Assembly: GCF_050624435.1 (NCBI RefSeq)
Contig: NC_134531.1
Span: forward strand, 252,168,812-252,232,811
DNA: 64,000 bases
Reading direction: 5' to 3'
Source: Tenrec ecaudatus
Lineage: Eukaryota; Chordata; Mammalia; Afrosoricida; Tenrecidae
Shown here piece after piece: positions 35,514 to 44,918 of the stretch. The notes below the pieces were generated by a model. That model ran no database searches and was not told where the DNA came from. It was given only the letters and a program-made list of their open reading frames with translations. A program made the translations under genes and the position numbers. How positions within the stretch are numbered: position 1 is the stretch's first letter; each line of letters opens with the position of its first letter.

Positions 35514-35660
35514 TTATTCATCACACTGTATGTCAGACTTTAAAAATGGGTCTTCCTGCTGGACCAACTCTTCTAATTCCTCCTGATAGAGGAGCTGGTA
35601 CTGCAAATATTCTGTGTTCTTCTCTTGTTGTTCCAAAAACTCTCCCATGAAGTCCGAGAG
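35514..35660 (-). pseudogene. Ferritin-like gene, exon 4 (terminal coding exon)
   Basis: Open for 48 codons after an acceptor ('tttatttttgtag' on the minus strand) and ending in TAA at 35514-35516. It begins 'LSDFMGEFLEQQEKNTEYL', aligning with the start of FTH1 exon 4 (Leu-Cys-Asp-Phe-Ile-Glu..., the helix that carries Gln141). The tail is acidic ('ELEELVQQEDPF') and lacks the short hydrophobic helix E typical of classical ferritins. That suggests a different subunit packing or simply divergence. Confidence 0.65.
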
Positions 35661-36244
35661 CTACAAAAATAAAACAGACACATATTTGAGGACTAGTGAG
35701 AGGCGATCTAAAAATTCACTCCAAAAATTGTAGGCCAGGGTCAGAAGTTGTGAAGGAATGTCAGAAATATAAGATGTCAGGTCTGATTCCAAACTTTCTA
35801 AATCAGAACATGAATTTTAAGGGACTAGGTGATTCATATACCTGTTGAAGTTCAGAAATACTGATCTGAGATAGTCAAGAACTCCAACTAGGTACAGATA
35901 TCCAGATGGGTCCAATGCCCTGTACAGTTGAATTATATGGTCTTTGGATTAAGAATGACTGTATCTTCACCTCTTTAAGTGGAATATGTAGGTGAGTTAG
36001 ATGCATACTGTTTTTATTTAACCTTGCTTTAGTGAAAGAAAAGGCACATCTTTCCACCTATTTAAAAAGCTGTATGTGCAGCAAGTGAATGTGATTGTGA
36101 TAAAGCATTTGTTGCAAGTAAGGACTGATGTACTCCTTCCAAACATTACCACTCACATGGGCAAATAGGAGGTGTTCATAAGACAGCTGCTTGTAATCCA
36201 GGGTCTGCCTGCATAGGAATGTTGGGACGTCTCATCAAAAGTAC

Positions 36245-37195
36245 AGATTAAGATCGCTGAAGACAAATGGGTGCATAAGCAAATGTGGTGAAGAAAGCTG
36301 ATGGTGCCCGGCTATCAAAAGAGATAGTGTCTGGGGTCTTAAAGGCTTGAAGGTGAACAAGCGGCCATCAAGCTCAGAAGCAAATAAGCCCACATGGAAG
36401 AAGCACACCGGCCAGTGCGATCACGAGGTGCCCAAGGGACCAGGTATAAGGCATCATGCAAAAAAAAAAAAAGATATAAGTGTGTGTATGTATGTGTATA
36501 TGTATATATGTATGTGTATATATGTATATATATATATCATATTAAATGAAGGGGGAAGTGCAGAGTGGAGACCCAAGGCCCAAGTGTCGACCAATGGAGA
36601 TCCCCTCATAGAGGGGTTTAGGAGAGGAGATGGGTTAATTAGGGTGTGAGGTAGTATCGATGAAGAACACAGCTTTCCCCCAGATCCTGGATGCTTCCTC
36701 CCCACAACTACCATGATCCGAATTCTACCTTGCAGGGCTGGATAGGACAGAGGCTGTACAGTGGTGCATATGAGGGTTGGAGGTACAGGGAATCCAGGGT
36801 GGATGATACCTTCAGGACCAAGGGTGTGAGGGACGATGCTGGGAGAGTGGAGGGTGAGTGGAGGGTGAGTGGGTTGGAAAGGGGGAACTGATTACAAGGA
36901 TCCACATGTGACCTCTTCCCTGGGAGAGGGACAGCAGAGAAGGGGGGAAGGGAGACTCCGGATAGGGCAAGATATGACAAAATAACGATGTATAAATTAC
37001 CAAGGGCATATGAGGGAGGGGGGAATGGGGAGGGAGGGGGGAAAAAAAGGGGACCTGATGCAAGGGGCTTAAGTGGAGAGCAAATGCCTTGAGAATGATT
37101 GGGGCAGGGAATGTATGGATGTGCTTTATACAATTGATGTATGTATATGTATGGATTGTGGTAAGAGTTGTATGAGTCCCTAATAAAATGTAAAA
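36245..37195 (+). repeat. Family A retroposon
   Basis: Plus-strand copy beginning near 'atcgctgaagacaaatggg'. It continues with 'gaagaaagctgatggtgccc', 'aacaagcggccatcaagctc', 'cccacatggaagaagcacac' and the full 3' part, ending 'gagtccctaataaaatg' (37172-37190). It contains a TA/TG-rich microsatellite at 36478-36538. It lies within the last intron or 3' part of the minus-strand ferritin-like locus. Confidence 0.85.
36478..36538. repeat. TATG/TA microsatellite
   Basis: Imperfect TATG, TGTATA and TA repeats inside the family A copy. Confidence 0.85.
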
Positions 37196-37209
37196 GAAGA
37201 AAAGAGAAA

Positions 37210-37350
37210 AATATGATTGGGGCAAAGACTGTGCAGGTGTGCTTTGTACAATTGATGTATGTATATGTATGAACTGTGAAAAGAATTGTATGAGCCCCAA
37301 TAAATTGTTAAAATAAAAAAAATGAAAAAAATAAAAATAAAAAAAAAGCA
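37210..37350 (+). repeat. Tandem second family A 3' end
   Basis: The last roughly 100 bp of family A ('tgattggggcaaagactg', 'tgctttgtacaattgatgta', 'agaattgtatgagccccaat') occur again directly after the first copy's 3' end and its A-rich tail, followed by a longer A-rich tail up to about 37348. The two ends differ at many positions, so the second may be an independent insertion into the tail of the first. Confidence 0.75.
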
Positions 37351-37664
37351 CAGATTAAGTAACAAGCTACCCCTTCAAGAGTTTTCAACTAGGACTTTGA
37401 ACTGTTTCATTCCACGATCACCCTTTCCTATTGAGAATTTGTATTTCCATCCCAAATATACTAAAGCAGAATCTATATTTTAACAAGATCTCCAGGTAAA
37501 TCTTATAGATAGATCCTCTTGGTGGTTCCTACATAAGTGATTCTTGTAAAAATGTAGATTCTGTTTCTGTGTACCTGGAATGAAGACAAAACTTCTTAGC
37601 AGGGATTGACCCATAATGACCCAAAGTCTCATTTCCATGCTGCTTATTTGACTCACATGGAGAT

Positions 37665-37829
37665 TTTGACGAGCTGCTCAGACCATACTTCAAAAGACTT
37701 AGATTGAAGTGGTTTGGTATACGGTTTAGGCATTAGTACCTCTTCAGAGGTTCTCAGTGAGTCTAGTATGCACACAGGTTTGGTAACTCTTGCAATATGA
37801 CGATTTCTTCTCTTTGACTTCCTAAGAAG
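37665..37829 (-). other. Exon-like open segment of unknown identity
   Basis: A minus-strand frame of about 55 codons is bounded by an acceptor-like 'cttttctcacc..ccccag' and a donor-like 'GTGAGT'. It encodes a basic stretch ('LRKSKRRNRHIARVTKPVC') followed by a Lys/Pro/Ser/Trp-containing part ('LMPKPYTKPLQSKSFEVW'). I do not recognise it. It lies between exons 3 and 4 of the ferritin-like gene on the same strand. It could be an exon of an unrelated or nested gene, or a chance frame. Confidence 0.25.
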
Positions 37830-37916
37830 CTGGGGCATTGGTGAGAAAAGAGGGATCACTGCACAAAAGTATGTAGGGATGATTGTAGGCTAACAGACCA
37901 CATTAACACCCACCTT

Positions 37917-38140
37917 TGCAGGGACAGTCTAGGGCAGAGGTTCCAAAAATGTGATCTCAGCCAACAGCAGCAACATAACTTGGTGACTTGTAAACATTGT
38001 TGGAATTGAAGCTTCTTGGAGCTGATTCTATATCTCCTGCACCAGACCCACTGGAGCTGAGGCCCAACAGTTTGTTTCAGTAAGGTCTCCATGTGATTCT
38101 GATATCCACTCAAGTGTAAGCACTACTGGTCTAGGAGATT
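37917..38140 (+). repeat. MER5A-type hAT MITE
   Basis: An old eutherian non-autonomous hAT element: 'gcagaggttccaaaaatgtg', 'ctcctgcaccagacccactg', 'cagtttgtttcagtaaggtc', 'ccatgtgattctgata' and 'agcactactgg', in the order of MER5A. Confidence 0.7.
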
Positions 38141-38407
38141 TACCAGCCAGCATCAGAATTACTTTGTTTAATGATCCAGACTAGATTAGTTTTGGAAAGA
38201 CTGCATCTTGTGTCGCTTACCTTTAAAAAAATCTTTTTAACCAGCATTCATGTTCCATACACACCTCCAGAAAGAAATTTCTACACTTGGGGTGGGGCGG
38301 GGAGGCAACTGTTGGGTAATTTCCTGCCTTTGACCCATTTTCTAAGAGCAAGATATAATTGAGAAGTACAGGACAGCACTGCTTGCCAGGACCAGTTATC
38401 AACTTAC

Positions 38408-38533
38408 ATCTATTTCCCTTTTCCCACAAACCAGGACCTTCAAGTGTTGCAGAGCTTGGCTTCACATGTTCTCCAATTGCAGAGCAGACTTGAGGGCTTT
38501 AAGGCCACTTCCCCAGGTGTCGAGATCAGGCCT
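38408..38533 (-). pseudogene. Ferritin-like gene, exon 3 with in-frame TGA
   Basis: A 126-bp exon between a CCCACAG acceptor and a GTAAGT donor. It reads 'RPDLDTWGSGLKALKSALQL' and 'ENM', then TGA at the position of FTH1 Val110, then 'SQALQHLKVLV' and further residues. The aligned FTH1 segment starts Lys-Pro-Asp-Cys-Asp-Asp-Trp and has Glu107 in its helix. The Glu is kept here. The TGA is the clearest sign of inactivation. A sequencing error, an allele or a CGA-to-TGA CpG change would all explain it. Confidence 0.75.
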
Positions 38534-39121
38534 CTGTGGGAGAGAATAGAAGCTCAATTTTGGATCTCAGACACACCTTCGTTACTCACATGCGATCTCT
38601 TATGTAGGGTAACAGGACCAGATTTGTATAGGCCAATGGTTTACAAGTCTTCTAGTACTGAAAGAATGAATGCCCTTAAACGCTCGTGTGTGGTTTACAA
38701 CCCTAGTCACGGATGTAGTCCACGTGGCCACAACACGGCCCGATGTAGCAACATCCAGCAATATCTAGTTTATGAGAGCTGAAGCAGTCGAAGAAAGGAC
38801 ACAGCAACTCTCTGGATACTTAATTGACTTTACTCTTAGCATATGTGCGAATTAGCTGGGCAAGTTTCATGGGCTCCACAGAATGGACACCACTCGTACA
38901 ATCGCTTCTTTGGCTTTGGGACTCCATCGTGATTGTCCACTACTAGTTTCCAGACATTTAGTCATTTTTTTTTAGACGGGAATGTCCTGGATGCGACTCT
39001 CCCATTTCTTTGGAGTGAGCAAGCTTGTCCTTCTACATGGAAGAGCCAGCTATGTTAACCTCGTGAGTGTGTACCTGATTTAAAATAGCATGCTAATAGT
39101 TCTAGAAATAAGCCTTTAGAG
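38534..39121. other. Intron sequence of the ferritin-like locus; nothing recognised
   Basis: Searched by eye on the minus strand for the expected exon 2, which would carry ferroxidase Glu61, Glu62 and His65. No such motif was found. Small open frames near 38831-38945 match nothing I know. Confidence 0.35.
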
Positions 39122-39607
39122 CCGCTGTTCTCAACCTGTGGGTAGCGACCGACCCCTTTGGGAGTAGAACGACCCTTTCACAGGGGTCGCCTAAGACCAT
39201 CGGAAAACACATATTTCCCATGGTCTTAGGAACCAAAACACCGCTCATCTACCGGTCTCCAGGTGGGTCCGTCCACATGCAGATACGCCCCCCCTATGAG
39301 TACCCAGTGTGAAGACTGTTACCCATGCTACCCCATGCTTAAAGACAAAAATTGCACTTATTTGTAATTAGAAATCAATATTTAACAATATATAATTAAA
39401 TATTGTTTCTGTGATTAATCACTATGCTTTAATTATGTTCACTTTGTAACAGTGAAAATAAATCCTGCATCAGATATTTACATTACAATTCTTAACAGTA
39501 GCAAAATTACAGTTATGAAGTAGCAACAAAAATAATTTTATGGTTGGGGGTCACCACATGAGGAACTGTATGAAAGGGTCGTGGCATGAGGAAGTCGAGA
39601 CCCACTG
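39122..39607. mobile_element. SPIN-type hAT transposon (non-autonomous)
   Basis: A 486-bp element with degenerate terminal inverted repeats ('gttctcaacc' at the left, 'cccactg' at the right) and an exact 8-bp target duplication CTTTAGAG (39114-39121 and 39608-39615). Internal words are those of SPIN elements: 'gaccctttcacaggggtcgc', 'cctaagaccatcggaaaaca', 'atgctttaattatgttcact' and 'cattacaattcttaacagta'. It has no transposase frame and so would have needed a helper element. SPIN spread horizontally among tetrapods and is known in tenrecs, so it is a strong clue to the host. Confidence 0.9.
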
Positions 39608-39615
39608 CTTTAGAG

Positions 39616-39800
39616 CAATGCTGCTCATTCAGGGAATTAAAATCATCTGCAGAGTTTCTTAGGCACAGGCCCTTGGGTTCCACCCCCAGAAATTTGGATT
39701 CAGTATCTTTGGGATGGGCTCCATGAACCTGCATATCTCACAAGCTCCCAGGTAATGCAGATCCTGCTGGTTCAGAGACCTTATTTTGTGTTTCACTAAT
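39616..39800 (+). repeat. MER5A-type hAT MITE
   Basis: 'gggaattaaaatcatctgca', 'ttgggttccacccccagaaa', 'tttggattcagtatctttgg' and 'gctcccaggtaatgcagatc' follow the MER5A order. The SPIN element inserted right at its left edge. Confidence 0.75.
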
Positions 39801-40775
39801 TGAGCAATGCCAAAGAAGCATTCAGTGGCTAGAAAAAGGTGCTAAGGAGCTACAAAGGAGACATCTGCTTACTCTCAAAGACAGTTGCTAAGAAGTCTAC
39901 AGAGGAACATAGTGACCTAACAAGTTAGGTATCAATGAGCAACCTCTTTACATCCCGATAAGACCCCGTGAAGTCATCCTAACATTACATAGTTACCTTA
40001 ATAACTGGAAAGCAGACAATACCTCCATGTTTTCGCAGGCATCTTAGGAACTGCTACGTATGTTCCCTTTTCTAATCAGCCTGCTCCCTGAAAAATTTGG
40101 CAAAAGGAGGTATTCCCATCTCCTGATTGTAATAGCAGGCCTAGGATGAAGGTGAGAGCAGAGGAAGACTGGATGTGAAAGGAGCAGATATTTAAGCTAG
40201 AAGCTTTCTGTGTTGCCCAGAAAGAGGCAGGTGCCTCTTGGGCAAGTCGTGCGTGCGTTGTCCTTCAACTCTGAAAAGGTCAAGCTGTCTCTCTGAATTT
40301 CGGTTACCTTCAAGGGCAGCCACCCAGATTCCAAAATGCTGATGTGTAGCTTTGGGGATGATGCCCTCTAAAAGGTCAGATTTGTCAGCCCCATATGTTA
40401 GCAATTAAACCTAGGAATTGCACAGGCACATAAAAGTCTCACGTCAATCAACATTTTAATTTTATCTGTTTCATCAATCTTAACAATCTGCATGAATTGT
40501 AAGAAGCCTATGTGTATAACATTGTGTATTATGTTTCCATGAGTGTTTGATATCCTTATTGTGTCGGGACTTCACTAGAGAGAACTATGATTTCCCCTGT
40601 CATAACCCACAGAACAGCAACGTCATAGCCACCAGCATGGTTTGCGAAACCATTCATTACTTATTAGTCAGTAAACACAAGTAAGTCTATGTATACTTTC
40701 TGAATAATCTGACATTGACCTCACCTAGGTTTGAGTTCAAACTTCCCTCACAGTAGCGGAAGAATCTATACTTAC
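39801..40775. other. Intron sequence of the ferritin-like locus; nothing recognised
   Basis: Contains a 70-codon minus-strand frame (40192-40404) without splice support or known motifs. No exon 2 candidate was seen. Confidence 0.35.
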
Positions 40776-40871
40776 CATGGATAAATAAGCATCACTGACA
40801 TGGAGTTCATACGATGCCACACGGTTCAGAGCAGTCTGAATTTCTTCAGAGAGGTACCTATGGCCTTCCAT
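40776..40871 (-). pseudogene. Ferritin-like gene, exon 1
   Basis: Thirty-two codons from ATG at 40869-40871 to a GTAAGT donor at 40775. It ends in '..ELHVSDAYLSM', the exact place where FTH1 exon 1 ends (Tyr-Leu-Ser-Met). 'SEEIQTALNRVASYELHVS' aligns with helix A of ferritin, including the iron-binding Glu27 and Tyr34 positions. An in-frame stop lies just upstream, so this ATG is the likely start. The N-terminus is about six residues shorter than FTH1. Confidence 0.7.
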
Positions 40872-41955
40872 CTGGATTCATGGAAATTTAGGTATAAAGG
40901 GTGCTACCTCTTAAAGAAAGGGGATTGTTCTTAAATGCTAACAGGCTGTTAGCCAGCCTCCTTCCCAAAACAAGCTGATTAAAATTTCCTGTAGCTGAGA
41001 TTAGCAACTACCAAATCTACCAGTGATGATTAAAGAACCAATATGAGTAGAGGAAATGGTAAAATAAAATAAGGGGTAACTTTACAAATTCTCTCAGTCA
41101 CTGTGATTTGTGAAAACTTTTCTAACTAAACTTGTTCATAGAATAAATAGCATCATGGATTCCTTAGCTTCAAAAACACTCATGATCCCTCATGCTCATT
41201 TCTGTGGGACCTCCAAGAAGACTGACTGAAGTACATTCTTTATCTACAGAAGTTTTACCACCCCACTGTCAACCCTAAAGACCTCTCAACACACATTATC
41301 TGAATATGATAGGCACCTGAAGAGTCAAAATACGCGTTTAACTAGGAATTAGGGCAAAGGTTGTTGATAAATTAGCATCTGAGATTGACCTTGAAAGGTG
41401 GGTAAGAATATGATAAAAAAAAAAAAAAGAAGCGAGAGAACATTCTTTGGGCTATAGGTGCAAGATGTTAGAGTTTTTTCCAAGCTACAGTAACACTGCA
41501 CCATTTAAAATATTGCTTTCTTACTCCATTTATGTCCTACAGGTTCCTATCTGCCTCAACACACACTTTCTTCATTTGCCTCCGTTCAAGGTAGAGGTTG
41601 TCTTGCTCTGGTATTCCTGCAGTTCATCACCAAGTATTTGTAGATAATATATGCTAAATCAATATTTATTAAATAAACATATCATTTAAATGTACAGCAC
41701 TGTAAGATTTTTCATTAGCCCGGTGGATTTCTGCCTTGAGCTTGAGCCATGTGTGTTGAACTGAAAAAGCAGTTGTAGGAAGCGACAATCTGTTTCTACG
41801 AGGCAGTGCGGAGCGAGGGTGCACATCCTACAAGTTTGGCACCGTCACAAACACCAGGTGATCAGTGCAACGTCCTAACAACTGTCAATTCTGTGCCACT
41901 TTTGTTTCTTCGCCCTTGTCCTTAACTAACTTCGTGCTGTAGTTCCATGCAGAGG
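40872..41955. other. No gene recognised
   Basis: Upstream flank of the ferritin-like exon 1. It holds an A-tract at 41417-41430. No CpG-rich promoter or iron-response-like hairpin was identified by eye. Confidence 0.3.
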
Positions 41956-41959
41956 AACA

Positions 41960-42110
41960 TGTTTCATGCTGGTACGTCTCAAACTCTGTTTGTATGAATC
42001 ATGTGGAACTCTTGTTGAAGTGAAAATTCCTGATTTATGGGCCTGCGAGCCCACGTTTCTAGCAAGGGTGTGAAGCACTGCTGGTCGATGGACCACACTT
42101 ACGTAGCAAA
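41960..42110 (+). repeat. MER5A-type hAT MITE
   Basis: 'gaatcatgtggaactcttgt', 'ttcctgatttatgggcctgc', 'cacgtttctagcaagggtgt', 'gctggtcgatggaccacact' in MER5A order, diverged. Confidence 0.6.
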
Positions 42111-42174
42111 CCATTCCCATTTCATTAACAATGCTGTAAGACACAAGAGGCACGGCGGGGGACCTCTCCAATGG

Positions 42175-42440
42175 CTGTTAGCAAGTGTCATTAAGCCCAT
42201 TGCCACTCGCAATGTCGCAGATCGAGCAGAAGAAATCGTTGCCCTTTATTTATGATCATGGGTATGTTTGAGATGAGCCCAGTGTTGTGGCCATTGTGTC
42301 TCTCCACCTCAATGAGGCCTTGGCTCATTTTTGTTGGCCCTCTACTCCATCAAACGTGAGGACAGAGATTTCCATGCTGTTGTCCAGAGACGCCTCAACT
42401 CGCCGGACGCAGAAAGGCACGGAGGACCTCTCTGACCTCC
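42175..42440 (-). repeat. RTE LINE 3' fragment
   Basis: Antisense RTE 3' words ('ttgagatgagcccagtgttg', 'ctccacctcaatgaggcctt', 'ggccctctactccatcaaac'), diverged. Confidence 0.55.
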
Positions 42441-43030
42441 CTCGGGACAGCAGCGGTGCCTGGGCGTCCTGCAGGGCCTCGTCAATGAGGGCTGCACTAG
42501 CTGAGGAAAGTGAATGGTAGCCGGGGATAGCTTGAACTGCTTTCGTTCTTAGTCATAAAAACCAGTCCCCGAGCGCCCAAAAGGGTTTAGGGGGACTTTT
42601 CAGGAGATTACAGCGCAGGATAAATAACTCCGAACATGTGAACAAAATGTGGAGCATGACTGCTAATATGAGGGAACTAAATGTAAAAATAAAATTTTAA
42701 ATGTAAGTTTTTATTTCCCAACAGAAGCTCCATTAAGGTTAAAGCACTTCCTTCCATACTCCCAAACAGATGAGGCTATTTACTAAGCCAGTATCATTTC
42801 TCCTAATGTTTCTCTGTTGGTTGCTGCCACCTGCCTGGTGTTTCTGTCCTGATGTCTTTGTCCCCAAGGTATGTTTGCAGCTGCCATCTGGGTTCTTCCC
42901 CACCATTTGGGCCCCACTGAGGGCGGAAGCCTCAGCTGAAGTGGCTGGGGAGATCATTGCTCTGTTGCTCTACCAATTATCATCACAGGGAGTCACTCTT
43001 ACGGCTTGGCCGACTTGACTGTGCCTCCCC

Positions 43031-43215
43031 CAGTGTGTCCCACGGTGGGTGATACTGGCCCCTAGCGGCTGAGGTAGTGAGCCTGCAAAGGCAGAAATGG
43101 ACACTAGTCTGGATTAGTAGCTTTACAGTATAGTGCATATTATTCTCAGAGTGGTGCTGAGCAATTATTTTTTTCCAAAAATGGGAGTAATGGGCCAAAT
43201 AAATTTGGGAAACTA
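43031..43215. repeat. Possible hAT-family MITE
   Basis: The left end 'cagtgtgtcccacggtgggt' and right end 'gccaaataaatttgggaaac' resemble the terminal regions of Charlie-like hAT MITEs. The right terminal CACTG is not preserved, and no 8-bp duplication is clear. Confidence 0.3.
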
Positions 43216-43261
43216 TCATCTTTTCATTCAGGAACTTTCAGCTCCTGGCCTCCCCCTTTTA

Positions 43262-43384
43262 AAAATTTTTACAATTTTATTGACATATAATTCCCATATC
43301 ATACAATTTAATAGTTCAGTTATATTTTTAAAGGTTTATATAATCATAAGCACAATCAATTTTAGAACTTCTTTCTTTTTAAAA
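43262..43384 (-). repeat. Old L1M-type 3' fragment, left part
   Basis: 'ttttattgacatataattcc' and 'atatcatacaatttaatagt' are words of a common old L1M 3' end. The matching right part ('cattaatcctggtactgtcg', 'atttacctatcctgaattt') lies at about 47880-47935, beyond the family A and provirus insertions. Confidence 0.55.
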
Positions 43385-43549
43385 ATAATTTTATTGAGGG
43401 CTCATACAGCTCTTATCACCATCCAGCCATCCATTGTGTCAAGCACATTTGTACATTTGTCTCATCATTTTGAAAACATTTTCTTTCCACTTGAGCCCTT
43501 GGTATCAACTCCCCATCTTCTTTCCTGTACTCTCCATTTCATCCACCCT
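43385..43549 (-). repeat. Family A retroposon 3' fragment
   Basis: Antisense 3' end ('attttattgagggctcatac', 'tccattgtgtcaagcacatt', 'tgagcccttggtatcaactc') of about 165 bp. It is severed or truncated at the provirus insertion site. Confidence 0.75.
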
Positions 43550-43871
43550 TGTCGCGCGCCAGGTCTCGCCAGCAAGAAAAGACACATAACAACAGGATTC
43601 TTCCACAGGCGTTTAATGCGGGTTCGATTTTCAGATGCGGAAAAAGACCCCTAAGCCCCAAACCACTGCTGCTTATATACGCTCTACGGGGACGTGCCAT
43701 GCATTGATTGGTGCGTTCGCCAGAACCCTCGTTTGCATACTCCAGGTGGAGTTGTGACTATGTCATCTAAGCAGTGCGCATGCCTCAAGTGGTTGTTTAC
43801 TACTTAATGGGCCACAGCCCTGACTGCCCGGCGCCATCTTGTAATGGCGGCGAGAGCTGCGGCTTCCCACA
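43550..43871 (-). repeat. Provirus 3' LTR
   Basis: 322 bp, TGTGGGAAGC to GCGCGCGACA on the minus strand. It contains a TATATAAGC promoter element (minus strand, about 43671-43679) and an ATTAAA polyadenylation signal. It differs from the 5' LTR at nine sites, several of them C/T changes at CpG positions. Confidence 0.95.
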
Positions 43872-43885
43872 TCTCCTCCTTTCTT
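43872..43885 (-). promoter_or_regulatory. Polypurine tract
   Basis: On the minus strand AAGAAAGGAGGAGA lies directly before the 3' LTR TGTGGG. This is the expected primer for plus-strand DNA synthesis. Confidence 0.9.
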
Positions 43886-44099
43886 ATATATTTTAGGCCT
43901 AATCCATCGATCCATCCCGGAGCCTCCAGCAGCCCCAGGAGATCAAGATGGATATAAAAACCCAAATCTGGTCACCCTGATGTGTGCAATGAGCAGAGCT
44001 CCGCATGGTGCAAGGGCTGACCAAGATCCAATTTCTGTCACTCTTCCCAGTGCAATGGGACAATTCCCTTGGGGTGCAAGAGCTGACAACTTATGGGGG

Positions 44100-44600
44100 T
44101 TAATTTTCTTTTAACAAAGAAAGCCAAAGATCATGGGAACCACCGCGCTCAATCGCTAATAACGCCTGCGTAATGATGACTTTGTCACGTTTTTGCTGGG
44201 CCTTAAGCTTGCAGAGCAACCATAGCAACAACACTTCTCCACAGCATATAATTGCAGCAAATGTAAATACTCCCACCCACTCTTTAAAGTAGGAAAAGGC
44301 AGTAGAAAGCCAAGATGTAAAATCTCCAACAGTTATAGGTTTCATTCGTGTGCCATTAAGAGTCGTAATCTGCATCCGAAGTTGTTCTTGAAGTTCTTCC
44401 AGTTCAGCTGTCCATTGTCCAGTAAGATACTGGGATATGTTCTTGCTGCTAAAAGACTCATTCAAAAATTTTAAAGGTGTTATGCACAAATTAGGCGTAG
44501 AAAAAATACAACTTAATTGCATCATGCTAGTAAGAGTGTCCACTTGTTGTTGTAGTAAATCAATTCTGATTCACTAGCAGTATTCCAGACATTAATCGAG
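44100..44600 (-). pseudogene. env: env transmembrane subunit, C-terminal remnant
   Basis: An open frame of 147 codons from the first ATG (44541-44543) to TAA at 44100-44102. It holds a 'LLQQQV' heptad segment just before that ATG, then a C-X7-C pair followed by ITP ('SCIFSTPNLCITPLKF'), the disulfide-loop layout of beta-type transmembrane proteins. After that come an amphipathic stretch, a membrane span (about 'FTFAAIICCGEVLLLWLLC') and a basic cytoplasmic tail. The receptor-binding surface subunit, fusion peptide and upstream part are deleted. A frame break lies near 44570, close to the pol-env deletion junction at about 44600. It is not a functional envelope. Confidence 0.85.
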
Positions 44601-44918
44601 CTATTATAATGACGGTCCAGCCTTTAGGTATTGCAGATAGCAATGGGAGGCCTTTCTGCACAGGGCCCATGAGTGACATTTGGGCGTTGATGGCTCTTAA
44701 ATCATGCAACAATCTCCACTTCCCTGATTTTTTCTTAATAACAAATATGGGTGTGTTCCACGGGGACATGGATGGTTCTAAATGTCCTAGTTCTAGCTGT
44801 TCCTTAACTAGCCTTTGTGCCGCAATTAATTTTTCTACTGGGAGCGGCCACTGTGGTACCCAAACTGGCTCTGCTGAGAGCCACGGAATGGGTAGCGGCT
44901 CCGCAGTGGCCCCTAGGA
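44600..44918 (-). pseudogene. pol: pol (reverse transcriptase) N-terminal remnant
   Basis: Starting in the frame entered by a -1 shift from pro, about 105 codons of reverse transcriptase remain. They include the fingers motif '[20 protein letters not shown]' and an 'HDLRAINAQ' segment, ending around 'KGWTVII'. At about 44600 the sequence passes directly into env-derived DNA. The palm with the catalytic aspartates, RNase H and integrase are therefore gone. There are no stops in the remaining pol part, consistent with the deletion being the main lesion. Confidence 0.9.

Larger units (their letters stand above)
35514..40871 (-). pseudogene. Ferritin-like gene with introns, probably inactive
   Basis: Three exons on the minus strand read as a diverged ferritin heavy-chain-like protein, with the FTH1 exon pattern. 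Exon 1 is 40871-40776, exon 3 is 38533-38408 and exon 4 is 35660-35514. Exon 3 is exactly 126 bp, which is the FTH1 exon 3 length as I recall it. Splice signals are good: GTAAGT donors after exons 1 and 3, and pyrimidine-rich AG acceptors before exons 3 and 4. All junctions are phase 0. Iron-site residues aligning with FTH Glu27, Tyr34 and Glu107 are present. Against function: an in-frame TGA in exon 3, and no recognisable exon 2 between 40775 and 38534, where SPIN and MER5 elements have inserted. It may be related to the little-studied ferritin-domain-containing (FTDC) genes rather than FTH1 itself. That link is inference. Confidence 0.7.

Noticed and set aside
36708-37351. Overlapping minus-strand frames of 141 and 179 codons
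   Set aside because: They are antisense to a family A repeat, with low-complexity Pro/Ser/Phe-rich translations.
38831-38945. Minus-strand segment considered as exon 2 of the ferritin-like gene
   Set aside because: Its translations lack the expected ferroxidase helix residues, and the expected exon length and splice sites are absent.
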